64,000 nucleotides of DNA from Aquimarina pacifica (GCF_000520955.1 NZ_JACC01000001.1:62001-126000); one strand, 5' to 3'. Shown: positions 27,242 to 37,079, counted from the first letter of the stretch. The notes: generated from the sequence alone by a model not told the origin. Numbers and translations: made by a program.

Positions 27242-27898
27242 TTAGTAACGTTTCTTACCGCGATTATTGTTACTTCTGTAATTCTTTTTAGAACCACTGT
27301 TATTCGAAGAATGTTTTTTCTTTTTAGATCTCAACAAATTCGAGGAGTCTGTTAGATCTTCACTACTTCCCTTTAGGTTTATTTTACCATCACTTAACTC
27401 GTATAAATGATTAAAAATAGCTCCATCTTCCACCGTATCCTTGTTCCAATTAAGATAACATTTTTTCATATGATTAGCGATGGTAAGTGTTAGGGCTGAT
27501 TTCATATCACCCTCTTCCCAACTATTAGCCACATCAATCATTCTCTTAATATTATTTCCGTAAAAACGATATTTAGGGAAATTCTGAGGATATTCTAATG
27601 GGTCTGGTCTTTCTTGTAATTTTTCCTTGGTTAGTACAGGAAATGGAGTATCAACATCTAATTTAAAATCACTCATTATGAATAACTGATCCCATAATTT
27701 ATGCTGAAATTCAGGCACATCACGTAAGTGTGGTTGTAAATTACCCATTACCGCAATAATGGACTTCGCCACCTTATTTCTCTCTTCTTTATCTTCTATC
27801 GCCACAGCATGATTAATCATTTTTTGTAAATGACGACCATATTCGGGTATAATGAGCTTTTCGCGCTCAGTATTGTATTCTAAATTATAAATATCCAT
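27242..27898 (-). CDS. DUF4290 domain-containing protein
   Basis: A 218-residue protein. The conserved block runs from the start (MDIYNLEYNTEREKLIIPEYG, then RHLQKMINHAV) through VMGNLQPHLRDVPEFQHKLWDQLF and KYRFYGNNIKRMID to about residue 170. This matches DUF4290, a family mostly confined to Bacteroidetes and typically encoded just upstream of murA, as here. The C-terminal 50 residues are a low-complexity tail rich in Ser, Asn, Lys and Arg (RSKKKKHSSNNSGSKKN...), likely disordered and possibly nucleic-acid binding. The conserved gene order suggests a role linked to cell wall precursor synthesis; no activity is known. Confidence 0.88.
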   Translation of the reverse strand: MDIYNLEYNTEREKLIIPEYGRHLQKMINHAVAIEDKEERNKVAKSIIAVMGNLQPHLRDVPEFQHKLWDQLFIMSDFKLDVDTPFPVLTKEKLQERPDPLEYPQNFPKYRFYGNNIKRMIDVANSWEEGDMKSALTLTIANHMKKCYLNWNKDTVEDGAIFNHLYELSDGKINLKGSSEDLTDSSNLLRSKKKKHSSNNSGSKKNYRSNNNRGKKRY

Positions 27899-28177
27899 AA
27901 AATCTATGTAAAAATTGTGTAGAGACAGTTCAAAAAATCAATATATAAGTGTTGTCAGAATGAGTGTTTAGAGACTTGTTTTGAACACTATGCATCTAAG
28001 CTTTGACAATTGATAATCTTAAGAACCATTCTATAATTCGTTTCGCAAAATACTAAAATAAAACAAGGAAGCTATATTCAAATCAAATTTATTCTTAACA
28101 TCCCATAATCACAGTGGTTTATATCAAGATGAAACTACTAAACATTAATGATTTTAAAATCATCTAATAATTAAACC

Positions 28178-28462
28178 CTATAGAGAAATCACACCTTCAA
28201 CCTTCTCCCCAACTTCTTTATATTTCTTAATTACCTCATCAGGGTTTTTCATTCGAACATTTATAGATACACTTGTATATTTTCCATTTTTAGATTGTTT
28301 CGTACTAATTACTGAACCTAAATTATCAAAAATAGCTTCAATTTGTTCTATCTTGGCAGTGTCTGTAGGTACAATAAACTTATATAAATATGCTGTTGGC
28401 CACATGGCAGTATCAGCTAATTGTTCTTTTAGTTTTTTATAAAATTCTTCGGAGTCCTTCAC
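28178..28462 (-). CDS. DUF493 family protein
   Basis: Ninety-four residues with the DUF493 (YbeD-like) fold pattern: FYKKLKEQLAD, YLYKFIVPT, KIEQIEAIFDNLGSVIST and SKNGKYTSVSINVRMKNPDEVIKKYKEV. The family is an ACT-like ferredoxin fold suspected of allosteric or lipoate-related regulation, without proven function. The start is unusual: GTG at 28460-28462 is the only usable start, since a TAA lies eight codons upstream with no ATG between. A TATCTTTG box on the minus strand (28599-28606) may be the promoter. It lies 279 bases upstream of the DUF4290 gene. Confidence 0.82.
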   Translation of the reverse strand: MKDSEEFYKKLKEQLADTAMWPTAYLYKFIVPTDTAKIEQIEAIFDNLGSVISTKQSKNGKYTSVSINVRMKNPDEVIKKYKEVGEKVEGVISL

Positions 28463-28923
28463 AAATAAATTATAATTATGTTATTAATTTCTTATCAATA
28501 CTCTTTACATTAATTAAATAGCTAAGTTGAATACGACAGGATGTTCTCTTTTTCATGTCCTTTCAAAATACAAATTGTATTGCTAAAAAAACAAGTGCCA
28601 AAGATACGGTTATCAAAAATAAATATAAAAGTAAACCAAACACCTGTATATATTTTTTTCAACAAAAAAAACACACTATAAATTATCCTAATTACTCACA
28701 AATATTATATATCGTGCCTAAAAAAATAACGCTATCGCTAAAGATTATCTTTTTTCTTTCCCTATCTACGCATCAAACGCAATCAAAATCTGAAAAATTG
28801 TAATCACCAAAAAAAAAACATTCATATTAATTACAAAAGCTTATCAATTCGTTTTCTTCTAAGGTAGATGTTTGCAAAAAAAACATTTAAAAAGACAAAA
28901 TCTCTAGCTGCCCGGTAATTATT
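28463..28923. other. Intergenic region with minus-strand promoter box
   Basis: No convincing gene. An 82-codon plus-strand frame here is low in complexity and crosses the TATCTTTG box (plus-strand CAAAGATA, 28599-28606) that probably serves the DUF493 gene. The rest is A/T-rich with no clear structure. Confidence 0.5.
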
Positions 28924-29349
28924 TTATTTTTTATAAAAGCTTTTCTCATCTACCATAATCGTTGTCAATTCAACAGTATGACCATCTGGATCTTTTGTAT
29001 AAATTGAATGAAAATAATGATGATCTTGAATATTAAATTCTAAATTGAGGTGTTCGTATTGTTTTTTGGCTTTTTTAAAATTTTCATTTGTTACATTAAA
29101 AGCAAAATGATCAATCTTAACATTTCTAGATTTTGGATCCAATACTCTATCCTTACTATTGGCAGGAAATAAGGCTACACCGGATTTATTAGCTAACATA
29201 AAAACGGGAAAATCTCCCCATTCTGATAATTTATATTTTTTTAGTCCCAATACTTTTTCATACCACTTCACGGATGCATCGATATCAGATACACGAATTG
29301 CTACATGATCCAAAAATTCAATTTCTATTTTTTCTGTTTTGCCTTCCAT
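28924..29349 (-). CDS. VOC family (glyoxalase/dioxygenase superfamily) protein
   Basis: A 141-residue single-domain vicinal-oxygen-chelate protein. The two beta-alpha-beta-beta-beta modules are visible: FLDHVAIRVSDIDASVKWYEKVLGL and KIDHFAFNVTNENFKKAKKQYE. Candidate metal ligands are His in LDHVAI, His in KIDHFAF, and Glu in GHTVELTT near the C-terminus. The partner modules YSIYTKDPDGH-like (HSIYTKDPDGH) fit glyoxalase or fosfomycin-resistance-like enzymes; the substrate cannot be decided. It is monocistronic. Confidence 0.85.
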   Translation of the reverse strand: MEGKTEKIEIEFLDHVAIRVSDIDASVKWYEKVLGLKKYKLSEWGDFPVFMLANKSGVALFPANSKDRVLDPKSRNVKIDHFAFNVTNENFKKAKKQYEHLNLEFNIQDHHYFHSIYTKDPDGHTVELTTIMVDEKSFYKK

Positions 29350-29489
29350 AAACTCAATTGCAAAGAAAAATTTTTATTGTAAACTGGGTTAACGAAGTGA
29401 AGCGGGTTGAACCCACAAATATATTTCAAAAACCCGATGACTAAAACTTCATTACAAAACTCCTAATACATTTCTTACTTTAGACTTTT

Positions 29490-30554
29490 TTAATGTGAGT
29501 CACTAATAATTCTTACTTCCTTCTGTTTTGATTGATCATGTATAGCACCTTTTTTTTCTTGAAGCGAAATAGGATTTTGTTCACGTGTTACGGCCAAAAT
29601 TTCGGCAATAATTGATATTGCTATTTCCTGAGGTGTTTCTGCCCCTATATTAAGTCCTGCCGGACCGTGAATCAAATCTAAAAAATGATCTGACACCTCC
29701 GGAAAATATTCTATAAATGCTGAAAGTAATTTCTCTCTTCTTTTTGCTGGCCCTAAAAGACCAATATACGCAGGTGTAGTATCCTTAAGAGCTCTTAAAT
29801 ACAGAAGATCTTTTGCAAAATTATGATTCATAAGTACTACAGCCGTTTGACCATCAATCCCTTCTACATCCATTTCTTCTGGAGAAGTACATAAAACTTG
29901 AAGTGCTCCTGGGAAATCATTATGATTCAAACCATTTTTTGAAGACCCCACGATTATCACCTCCCAACCCGTAATTGATGCTAAAGCACTAAGTTGAATA
30001 GCATCATGTTCTACCCCGACAATTATCAATCTAAAACATGGGTGCACCCTTCGTGAAAAACATAATAAAGAAATGTCTTGGTCACCAGTAACTTTATTAG
30101 AAAAAACAATATCCTCATTACTCTCAAAAGTGACCTTTGATCCCATACCAATAGATTTACTAGTATCGTTTTTTGTATACCATGAAGATATCGTAAAAGG
30201 TATTCTTAACTTGAGGTAGTTTTGTATTGTCAAAACCTTGTTTTTATCAATAGAAAAAGGTTCTATTAATATAAATAATGTTCCCTCACACCCCAAACGA
30301 TATTTACCATCATATATCATTATTCGAGATTGACCTGTACTAAAAACCGATTGTGCTTGTCTCCACACTTCTTTCTCAACGCAACCACCGCTAACGGCAC
30401 CTGTAATTTTACCATTTTGTAATAGTAACATTCCGACACCGGGTCTTCTATACGATGAGCCATCTACATCAACAACAGTAGCCATCACTGCAGGAATTCC
30501 TTTTTCTAGTGCTGTCTTATAAGACGTGATTATCTCTTTAAATTCGTGTGTCAT
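29490..30554 (-). CDS. XdhC family molybdenum hydroxylase maturation factor
   Basis: A 354-residue protein. The N-terminal XdhC/CoxI domain has PAVMATVVDVDGSSYRRPGVGML and GAVSGGCVEKEV; the C-terminal Rossmann domain has RLIIVGVEHDAIQLSALA and AYIGLLGPAKRREKLL, then the HGPAGLNIGAETPQEIAISI end motif. XdhC proteins hold the molybdenum cofactor and mediate its sulfuration before insertion into xanthine-dehydrogenase-type enzymes. It is the third gene of a minus-strand operon, nine bases after the large hydroxylase subunit, so it most likely matures that enzyme. Confidence 0.9.
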   Translation of the reverse strand: MTHEFKEIITSYKTALEKGIPAVMATVVDVDGSSYRRPGVGMLLLQNGKITGAVSGGCVEKEVWRQAQSVFSTGQSRIMIYDGKYRLGCEGTLFILIEPFSIDKNKVLTIQNYLKLRIPFTISSWYTKNDTSKSIGMGSKVTFESNEDIVFSNKVTGDQDISLLCFSRRVHPCFRLIIVGVEHDAIQLSALASITGWEVIIVGSSKNGLNHNDFPGALQVLCTSPEEMDVEGIDGQTAVVLMNHNFAKDLLYLRALKDTTPAYIGLLGPAKRREKLLSAFIEYFPEVSDHFLDLIHGPAGLNIGAETPQEIAISIIAEILAVTREQNPISLQEKKGAIHDQSKQKEVRIISDSH

Positions 30555-30563
30555 TTGGTAATA

Positions 30564-32717
30564 TTATCCTAACAAATCCTTACTTTTCATATTTTTAATA
30601 AAGGGTTGTTTATATAATCGAATTCCTTTTGCAGCTTTTATAGCGTTAGCCACAGCTGCACCTGCAGGAGGTAAGGTAGGTTCTCCTAAACCTGTCGGAG
30701 AGGCATTACTTTCTACAAAATGAGTTTCGACCAGTGGTGTTTCATTCATGCGAATCAATTTGTAAGTATTGAAGTTTTTATATTGTGGTTCTCCATCTTT
30801 AAATGCAAAATCACCATACATTGCGTGCCCAATCCCATCAATCACTCCTCCTTCAATTTGATTTTTTGCCCCTAAGGGATTCACAACAATTCCGCAATCC
30901 ACAACACAAGTAACTTTTTTAACTATGGGCAAGTCATTTTCTAATACCACCTCTGCCACTTCTGCCACGTGAGTATTATGACAATAATACGCACTGAACC
31001 CTTGGTATACTCCTTCTTTCGCATTACCCCAACCAGATTTATCTACCGCTAATTGGATTACTTTCTCCAAACGTTCTGGAGAATACTCTATTTTTTCATC
31101 TGTGGTTCCTTTTACTTTCTGTAAAAGATCCAATCGAAGTTTAATTCTATCAATCTCTAATATTTCTGACAATTCATCAAAGAAACTCTGTTCTGCAAAT
31201 GACAAAAAATTGGTATATGGTGCTCGCCAAGCTCCTGTGGTGATGTTACTTTTGTAATTTGCTACATCGACCTGATAATTTTCTATGGCACCTGCAGGAA
31301 AAAAATTAGGGATTAGCCCATACATGTTTGAGTTGACAGAAGCTTCTTTCAGATGATATCCTGTAATTTTATTATCCTTTATAGATGCACTTATTCTATA
31401 TTTTATAGCTGGTCTATATATACCCGCTGTCATATCATCTTCTCTAGAATAAACAACCTTGACCGGTTTTTTGGCAAGCTTCGATATTTCTGCTGCTTCT
31501 AAAGCAAAGTCACCATACAAACGTCTTCCAAAACCACCTCCCATTCTGGTCATTTCTACAGATACATCCTCTACATCTCGCTCTAACAACCTAGCGACTC
31601 TTTCTGCCGTTCCTGCTGGTGTCTGTATCGGGCCTACTAAACGAACTTTTTCATCTGTAACATCGGCAAAAAAGTTCATAGGTTCCATACAATTATGAGG
31701 TAAAAAAGGAGACTCATATGTTCTTTCTATTACCTGATCTGCTTGGGCAAATGCTTCTTTAACATTACCATCTTTTCTCATGGTCTTAAACTCAGAACCT
31801 TCTAACAGGCTAGTAAGTATTTGATCGTGATCTTCTGTGTTTTCTAATTTAGAATCTACTTCCCAAGTAACTTTTAAGTCTTTCTTACCTTTCATGGCAG
31901 TCCATGTATCCTTAGCAAGTACTGCTACTTTATCCCCAAACTTAATTACGTCTAGTACACCTGTTATTTTTTTAACACTAGTTTCATCGCAATCTATAAG
32001 CTTTTTACCAAAAGAAGGAGGCCTCAGTACTGAGGCATATACCATACCATCTGCCTTGTAATCTAACCCATAAAGCGATTTACCTGTTATAATCTTATCA
32101 AGATCAACATTAGGGATATCTTTTCCTATGATGGTAAAATCTTTGGGGTCTTTCAAAGTTACATTTTCTGGTACTTCGAGTCCAGCTGCAGCTGTAACTA
32201 CATCACCATAACCGAGAGTAGCTCCGCTAGAATTAGAAATCACTCCATTTTTTGCAGTACATTCTGATGCCTTAACACCCCATTGCGCTGCCGCTGCATT
32301 TATAAGCATTTGCTTTGCTGTTGCCCCAGTTTGTCGCAAAGGCTCCCAACCATGTCGAATTGATTGGCTTCCCCCTGCTACTTGTCTCGTATAATTCTTG
32401 GTATCCAGAGCTCCCTGTACTACAAGAACATTATCCCAAGATACATCAAGCTCCTCTGCGATTAGCATAGGCATAGCTGTTTTAACTCCTTGCCCTATTT
32501 CAGGATTAGGTGAAAAAATAGTAACCATTCCATTATCTGCTATTTTGATAAAGGCATTAAAATCATTAAAATTAAGTTGGGTTATATCAACTGGTGGAGT
32601 TACCTCTGGTTTGCATGCCTGAAATAGATTAAAACCAATTAACATTCCGCCACCCGCTAATGCAGATGTTTTTATAAAAGACCTTCTGCTTAATGAAGGT
32701 GATAAAGGATTCTTCAT
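30564..32717 (-). CDS. Molybdopterin-binding subunit of a periplasmic aldehyde/isoquinoline-type oxidoreductase
   Basis: A 717-residue large subunit of the xanthine dehydrogenase superfamily, IorB type. The N-terminus has a twin-arginine signal (SRRSFIKTSALAGGG), possibly with a lipidated Cys35 (FQAC), so the enzyme is exported folded. Cofactor motifs include GQGVKTAMPMLIAEELD, GGSQSIRHGW, MGGGFGRRLYGDF, RAPYTNFLSFAEQSF and the C-terminal GLGEPTLPPAGAAVANA, whose Glu is the expected catalytic base. It partners with the 2Fe-2S subunit encoded just before it. No FAD subunit is present, so electrons must go to another acceptor. The substrate is unknown. Confidence 0.9.
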   Translation of the reverse strand: MKNPLSPSLSRRSFIKTSALAGGGMLIGFNLFQACKPEVTPPVDITQLNFNDFNAFIKIADNGMVTIFSPNPEIGQGVKTAMPMLIAEELDVSWDNVLVVQGALDTKNYTRQVAGGSQSIRHGWEPLRQTGATAKQMLINAAAAQWGVKASECTAKNGVISNSSGATLGYGDVVTAAAGLEVPENVTLKDPKDFTIIGKDIPNVDLDKIITGKSLYGLDYKADGMVYASVLRPPSFGKKLIDCDETSVKKITGVLDVIKFGDKVAVLAKDTWTAMKGKKDLKVTWEVDSKLENTEDHDQILTSLLEGSEFKTMRKDGNVKEAFAQADQVIERTYESPFLPHNCMEPMNFFADVTDEKVRLVGPIQTPAGTAERVARLLERDVEDVSVEMTRMGGGFGRRLYGDFALEAAEISKLAKKPVKVVYSREDDMTAGIYRPAIKYRISASIKDNKITGYHLKEASVNSNMYGLIPNFFPAGAIENYQVDVANYKSNITTGAWRAPYTNFLSFAEQSFFDELSEILEIDRIKLRLDLLQKVKGTTDEKIEYSPERLEKVIQLAVDKSGWGNAKEGVYQGFSAYYCHNTHVAEVAEVVLENDLPIVKKVTCVVDCGIVVNPLGAKNQIEGGVIDGIGHAMYGDFAFKDGEPQYKNFNTYKLIRMNETPLVETHFVESNASPTGLGEPTLPPAGAAVANAIKAAKGIRLYKQPFIKNMKSKDLLG

Positions 32718-32739
32718 TTTAAAACTTTTTTTGAACTGG

Positions 32740-33201
32740 TTACTTCATTTTAGTTGCAGCAACAGCTACTGCCTTTTCAATTCTATTGTATGCAGCGCAT
32801 CTACATATATTTCCACTCATGGCATCTCTAATTTCTGATGTATCTGGTGTATTATTTTGAGACAAGAAGGATGCTGCTGTCATTATTTGCCCTGCTTGAC
32901 AATATCCACATTGCGGAACATCTACTTCTTTCCAGGCCTGCTGTACAGGGTGCCCACCATCTTCTGATAATCCTTCTATTGTTGTAATTTCCATATCATC
33001 AACCATAGAAACCTGAAGTAGGCAGCTTCTGGTAGCTGAACCATCTAAATGAATGGTACATGCACCGCATTGACCAATACCACAACCAAATTTGGTGCCT
33101 ACCATATTCAAATGATCTCTTAACACCCATAAAAGAGGGGTATCCTGATCAGCCTCAACGGCATGAGATTGACCATTTACTTTTAAATTATAAATTGGCA
33201 T
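32740..33201 (-). CDS. 2Fe-2S subunit of the molybdenum oxidoreductase
   Basis: A 153-residue small subunit (IorA/CoxS type). The plant-type cluster is at FGCGIGQCGACTIHLDG with a later Cys, and the C-terminal four-helix cluster ligands are in QCGYCQAGQIM and GNICRCAAY. It passes electrons from the molybdenum site of the large subunit (22 bases downstream). It has no signal peptide of its own and probably travels with the large subunit through the Tat system. It is the first gene of the operon; upstream 270 bases hold no gene. Confidence 0.93.
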   Translation of the reverse strand: MPIYNLKVNGQSHAVEADQDTPLLWVLRDHLNMVGTKFGCGIGQCGACTIHLDGSATRSCLLQVSMVDDMEITTIEGLSEDGGHPVQQAWKEVDVPQCGYCQAGQIMTAASFLSQNNTPDTSEIRDAMSGNICRCAAYNRIEKAVAVAATKMK

Positions 33202-33473
33202 GAAACGTATGTTTTAAATTTTATATTTAACTAGTCTAAATAAGGTGATCTGAAATTAATTTCCCATGGAAGTTACTAAAAAATAGTTTTTTAAAAATTG
33301 ATTTTAACAGACCTTTATAGTAAAAAAAAATAATTGAGGACTACTATTAATAACCAATAATACATATTGATTTTATGTAAATCCTACCAAAAAGCTTAAT
33401 CTGTAAGGAAAACTTTGATCAACTTCTTTTCAAAATTCTTTTATAATTACGAAATTTGTAAAAAACCGTTCCT

Positions 33474-34031
33474 TTGGCAAAAAAAAGAATTGTAATTACC
33501 GGGGCTCCCGGCACAGGTAAGACATCCATTATTAATGAATTAGAAAAAACACATTTTTTCTGTTTTCATGAAGTTATACGAACCATGACTCAGGAAGCAA
33601 AAAAGAAGGAGGGTTCGAAGACAATGATATCCAACCCTATTGTTTCTGTCTCTGACCCCTACCTGTTTAACAAACAAATCCTTACTGAGCGAACAAAACA
33701 ATTTGTTACTGCTCAAGAAATAGAAAAAGACATTCTTTTTTATGACCGGGGAATTCCTGATGTATTAGCATACATGAATTACTTTGGACAAGAATATGAA
33801 AAGGGGTTTATTGAAGTGTGTCAGAATCATGTTTATGATTATGTTTTTTTGCTGCCACCCTGGGAACAGATTTACGTATCTGATGAGGAACGATTTGAAA
33901 GTTTTGAACAAGCACAAGAAATCCACCTTTCTCTTAAAAAGATATATACTGATCTAGGATATAAGTGTATCGAGGTTCCTTTTGGAACTGTTCGTGAACG
34001 GTCTGATTTCATTCTTCAAAACTGCCAATAA
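33474..34031 (+). CDS. AAA family ATPase (nucleotide kinase-like)
   Basis: A 185-residue P-loop protein of the AAA_28 group: VITGAPGTGKTSIINELE (Walker A), EVIRTMTQEAKKKEG, a Walker B-like ILFYDRGIPDVLAYM and a C-terminal EERFESFEQAQEIHLSL helix. This fold resembles small-molecule or nucleotide kinases; the substrate is unknown. The start is unusual: TTG at 33474 is the only option, since a TAA lies four codons upstream and no ATG occurs near the N-terminus. It ends seven bases before recQ and is likely cotranscribed with recQ and fmt. Confidence 0.82.
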   Translation: MAKKRIVITGAPGTGKTSIINELEKTHFFCFHEVIRTMTQEAKKKEGSKTMISNPIVSVSDPYLFNKQILTERTKQFVTAQEIEKDILFYDRGIPDVLAYMNYFGQEYEKGFIEVCQNHVYDYVFLLPPWEQIYVSDEERFESFEQAQEIHLSLKKIYTDLGYKCIEVPFGTVRERSDFILQNCQ

Positions 34032-34038
34032 CTTATAA

Positions 34039-35943
34039 ATGAGTAGCCCTCTAGAGATATTAAACACATACTGGAAGCATGGTAGTTTTAGACCCATGCA
34101 AGAAGAAATTATTTCTTCTATTCTAGAGGGTAATGACACATTTGCCTTGCTACCAACGGGAGGAGGAAAATCAGTTTGTTTTCAAGTCCCTGCATTAGTA
34201 AAAGAAGGAATTTGCCTTGTTATTTCTCCATTAATAGCGCTTATGCAGGATCAAGTAGATGGACTCATAAAAAAAAACATAAAGGCCATTGCATTAACCA
34301 GTGGTATCAAATACAAAGAATTAGACACCTTACTTGACAATTGCATTTATGGCAATTATAAATTTCTATACCTATCGCCAGAACGTCTACAACAAGAAAT
34401 TGTACAGGAGCGTATAAGAAAAATGAATATTAATCTTATTGCTGTAGATGAAGCACATTGTATTTCAGAATGGGGAAATGATTTTAGGCCTTCCTATAAA
34501 AAAATAGCTATTCTTAGGGAATTGCATCCTACTGTACCGATGATAGGGTTAACAGCATCTGCTACAAAAGAAGTAGTAGAAGATATTATTAAAGAACTTG
34601 ATTTATTTTGTCCCAAGGTATTTCGCCAGTCCTTTTTTAGACCAAATTTGGGGTATCGGGTTGCTCATGTTTTAGACAAAAAACATGCATTAATACAAAT
34701 TTTAAAGAAGTACCCTGGCACTTCGATTATATATGTTAGAAATCGAAAATCAGCTATCGAATTAAGTGATTTTGTAACATCTCATGGATATTCATCGACA
34801 TATTATCATGGCGGTATTGATGCCAAAGAAAAAACAAAACGTTTTCAGGAATGGCTAACAGAAAATATTCAGGTCATGATAGCGACCAATGCTTTCGGGA
34901 TGGGAATAGACAAGTCTAATGTTCGAACCGTAATTCATTATACTACACCAGAGAGTATTGAAAGTTATTTTCAGGAAGCAGGAAGAGCAGGAAGAGATGG
35001 GTTGGCTTCTTATGCTTTTCTATTAAAAAATGAACATGATACTCATCGTCTAAACTCTCAATTTATAAAAGTATTACCCGATATCTCTTCATTAAAATTA
35101 GTATATCGAAAACTATGTAATTACTTCAGAATATCCTACGGTGAGGGTGAACAAACAAGTCATAACTTTGAGTTTACAAAATTTTGCAAAACCTATGAAC
35201 TAAATACTCTTTTAACCTATAACACCTTACTGTTTCTTGATCGCTGTGGTGTAATTAGATTTATACAACGTTTTACCAAAAAAAGCAGTATCCAGATGCT
35301 TACCTCGGGAAATCATATTCTCACATTTCTTAAGAGTAATATAGAATACGAATTGGTTACCAAGGCTATTTTGAGAACTTATGGTGGTGTTTTTGATGAA
35401 GAAGTTTCTATCAACATCCCATTAATTGCTAAAAAAACAGATACTCCAGAAAAAGAAATAGTAAACATCTTAGAGCGTCTTAATGATGTAGAAATCGCTA
35501 AATTCACCTATACGCGCTCTGATGCAGAAATTATATTTTTAGTCCCTAGAGAAGACAGCCATACCATCCATCGTATCGCCAATCATTTACACACTCAAAA
35601 CACTGCAAAAATTAAGAAAATAGAGGCCATACTAACATTCACCAAAAACAATAGTGTTTGCAGAAGCAGACAACTATTGCACTATTTTGGCGAAGAAGAT
35701 ACCGAAGACTGTAACATTTGCGATGTATGTATATCTAGAGCCAATACAACTGAACCCATAGATACTCAAAAAATACAAGACGAGATTATCGAGCTTTTAG
35801 AAGTAAAAAACTTATCTTCAAGAGATATTGTAAGTAAATTGTTGTATCCCGAAAAAATAATCTTAACTGTATTACGCCAAATGAACGAACATCGGGTGAT
35901 AAAAATTAATTTTGATAACAACTATCAACTAGCACACAAATAA
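34039..35943 (+). CDS. recQ: ATP-dependent DNA helicase RecQ
   Basis: A 634-residue RecQ-family helicase acting 3' to 5' in recombination and replication repair. Motifs are FRPMQEEII, LPTGGGKSVCFQVP (I), TLLLAPLIAL-equivalent VISPLIALMQDQVD (Ia), AVDEAHCISEWGNDFRP (II plus aromatic-rich loop), LTASAT (III), IIYVRNRKS (IV), FGMGIDK (V) and QEAGRAGRDG (VI). The zinc-binding module has CRSRQLLHYF...DCNICDVC with four cysteines. After it comes a short winged-helix-like end; there is no HRDC domain. Its TAA overlaps the fmt start (TAATG), a sign of translational coupling. Confidence 0.92.
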   Translation: MSSPLEILNTYWKHGSFRPMQEEIISSILEGNDTFALLPTGGGKSVCFQVPALVKEGICLVISPLIALMQDQVDGLIKKNIKAIALTSGIKYKELDTLLDNCIYGNYKFLYLSPERLQQEIVQERIRKMNINLIAVDEAHCISEWGNDFRPSYKKIAILRELHPTVPMIGLTASATKEVVEDIIKELDLFCPKVFRQSFFRPNLGYRVAHVLDKKHALIQILKKYPGTSIIYVRNRKSAIELSDFVTSHGYSSTYYHGGIDAKEKTKRFQEWLTENIQVMIATNAFGMGIDKSNVRTVIHYTTPESIESYFQEAGRAGRDGLASYAFLLKNEHDTHRLNSQFIKVLPDISSLKLVYRKLCNYFRISYGEGEQTSHNFEFTKFCKTYELNTLLTYNTLLFLDRCGVIRFIQRFTKKSSIQMLTSGNHILTFLKSNIEYELVTKAILRTYGGVFDEEVSINIPLIAKKTDTPEKEIVNILERLNDVEIAKFTYTRSDAEIIFLVPREDSHTIHRIANHLHTQNTAKIKKIEAILTFTKNNSVCRSRQLLHYFGEEDTEDCNICDVCISRANTTEPIDTQKIQDEIIELLEVKNLSSRDIVSKLLYPEKIILTVLRQMNEHRVIKINFDNNYQLAHK

Positions 35944-36890
35944 TGAGAGACATTCGAATCCTTTTTATGGGCACCCCGGATTTTGCCGTTGAAACTTTAA
36001 AAACAATTCTAGAAAATAAGTTTAAAGTTGTCGGTGTGATTACAGCTCCTGATAGACCCGCAGGGCGTGGAAGAAAACTTAAAGCATCTGCTGTAAAAGA
36101 ATTTGCCGAGTTAAAAAAAATAAAAGTATTGCAACCAACCAACTTAAAAGACGAAAAATTTATTGATGAATTAAAGACGTTAAATGCTAATCTCAATATT
36201 GTAGTTGCCTTCAGAATGCTCCCCAAAGTAGTTTGGAATATGCCAGAATATGGCACTTTTAATCTTCATGCTTCGCTGCTTCCTGATTATAGAGGCGCTG
36301 CTCCTATTAACTGGGCTATTATTAATGGAGAACAAAAAACAGGAATTACGACCTTTTTTATAGATGAAAAAATTGATACAGGTCATATCATTTATAAAGA
36401 AGAAGTTGATATCAACAAAGATGATACTGCGGGCATATTACATGACACTCTTATGGTCAAAGGTGCACAATTAGTTATAAAAACAATTAAAGCTATCCAA
36501 AATGATGCGGTTACCGTAATACCTCAACCAGAAAATAGTGATTTTAAGACTGCCTACAAACTAAATCGTGATAACACCAAAATTGACTGGCAAGCCGATA
36601 TGCAAACTATACATAATCTTATTCGTGGATTAAGCCCCTATCCATCGGCATGGTGCCAGTTACAGAATAATGATGATATTGAAAATGTAAAAATATACCA
36701 TAGTCACCCCGTTGAAGAAATGCATGCCCATGCGCCAGGAAAAATTATAATAGAAGATTCTGTGATAAAAGTAGCTGTTAAAAACGGGTATATGATACTT
36801 AATAAATTACAACTTCCGGGTAAGAAAGCAATGGAATCAAAAGCCTTATTAAATGGTTATACTTTTTATAGAGATGCCAAAATGAGTTAA
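35943..36890 (+). CDS. fmt: Methionyl-tRNA formyltransferase
   Basis: At 315 residues this is a normal Fmt. The formyltransferase domain shows ILFMGTPDFAVETL, TAPDRPAGRGRKLKASAVKEF, and the 10-formyl-THF site ASLLPDYRGAAPINWAIINGE with Asn/His/Asp equivalents, followed by IDTGHII. The C-terminal OB-like domain (about 205-315) carries IRGLSPYPSAW and binds tRNA. It formylates initiator Met-tRNA. The ATG overlaps the recQ stop by one base. Confidence 0.95.
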   Translation: MRDIRILFMGTPDFAVETLKTILENKFKVVGVITAPDRPAGRGRKLKASAVKEFAELKKIKVLQPTNLKDEKFIDELKTLNANLNIVVAFRMLPKVVWNMPEYGTFNLHASLLPDYRGAAPINWAIINGEQKTGITTFFIDEKIDTGHIIYKEEVDINKDDTAGILHDTLMVKGAQLVIKTIKAIQNDAVTVIPQPENSDFKTAYKLNRDNTKIDWQADMQTIHNLIRGLSPYPSAWCQLQNNDDIENVKIYHSHPVEEMHAHAPGKIIIEDSVIKVAVKNGYMILNKLQLPGKKAMESKALLNGYTFYRDAKMS

Positions 36891-36992
36891 AACCTAGTGT
36901 TTATAAGGGTTTAAAAATTGATAAAAAACAACAATGTTTATTAACAATCCCATTGAGTTATCAACAAAACCCCGTATTTACTGGGCTAATCC

Positions 36993-37022
36993 TTGCACGA
37001 ATCATAAAACCGTATAAATTTG
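36993..37022 (+). promoter_or_regulatory. Promoter of the HU gene
   Basis: TTG (36993-36995), 19 bases, TAAATTTG (37015-37022), leaving a 50-base leader before the ATG at 37080. Confidence 0.7.
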
Positions 37023-37079
37023 TAAAGCGTTTAACATAAAAAATTGGTCTAACCAAACAATTAATTAAAAAACATAATT

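Noticed and set aside
28555-28803. 82-codon plus-strand frame
   Set aside because: Low-complexity Lys/Ile/Thr/Ser sequence with no domain; it crosses a minus-strand promoter box.
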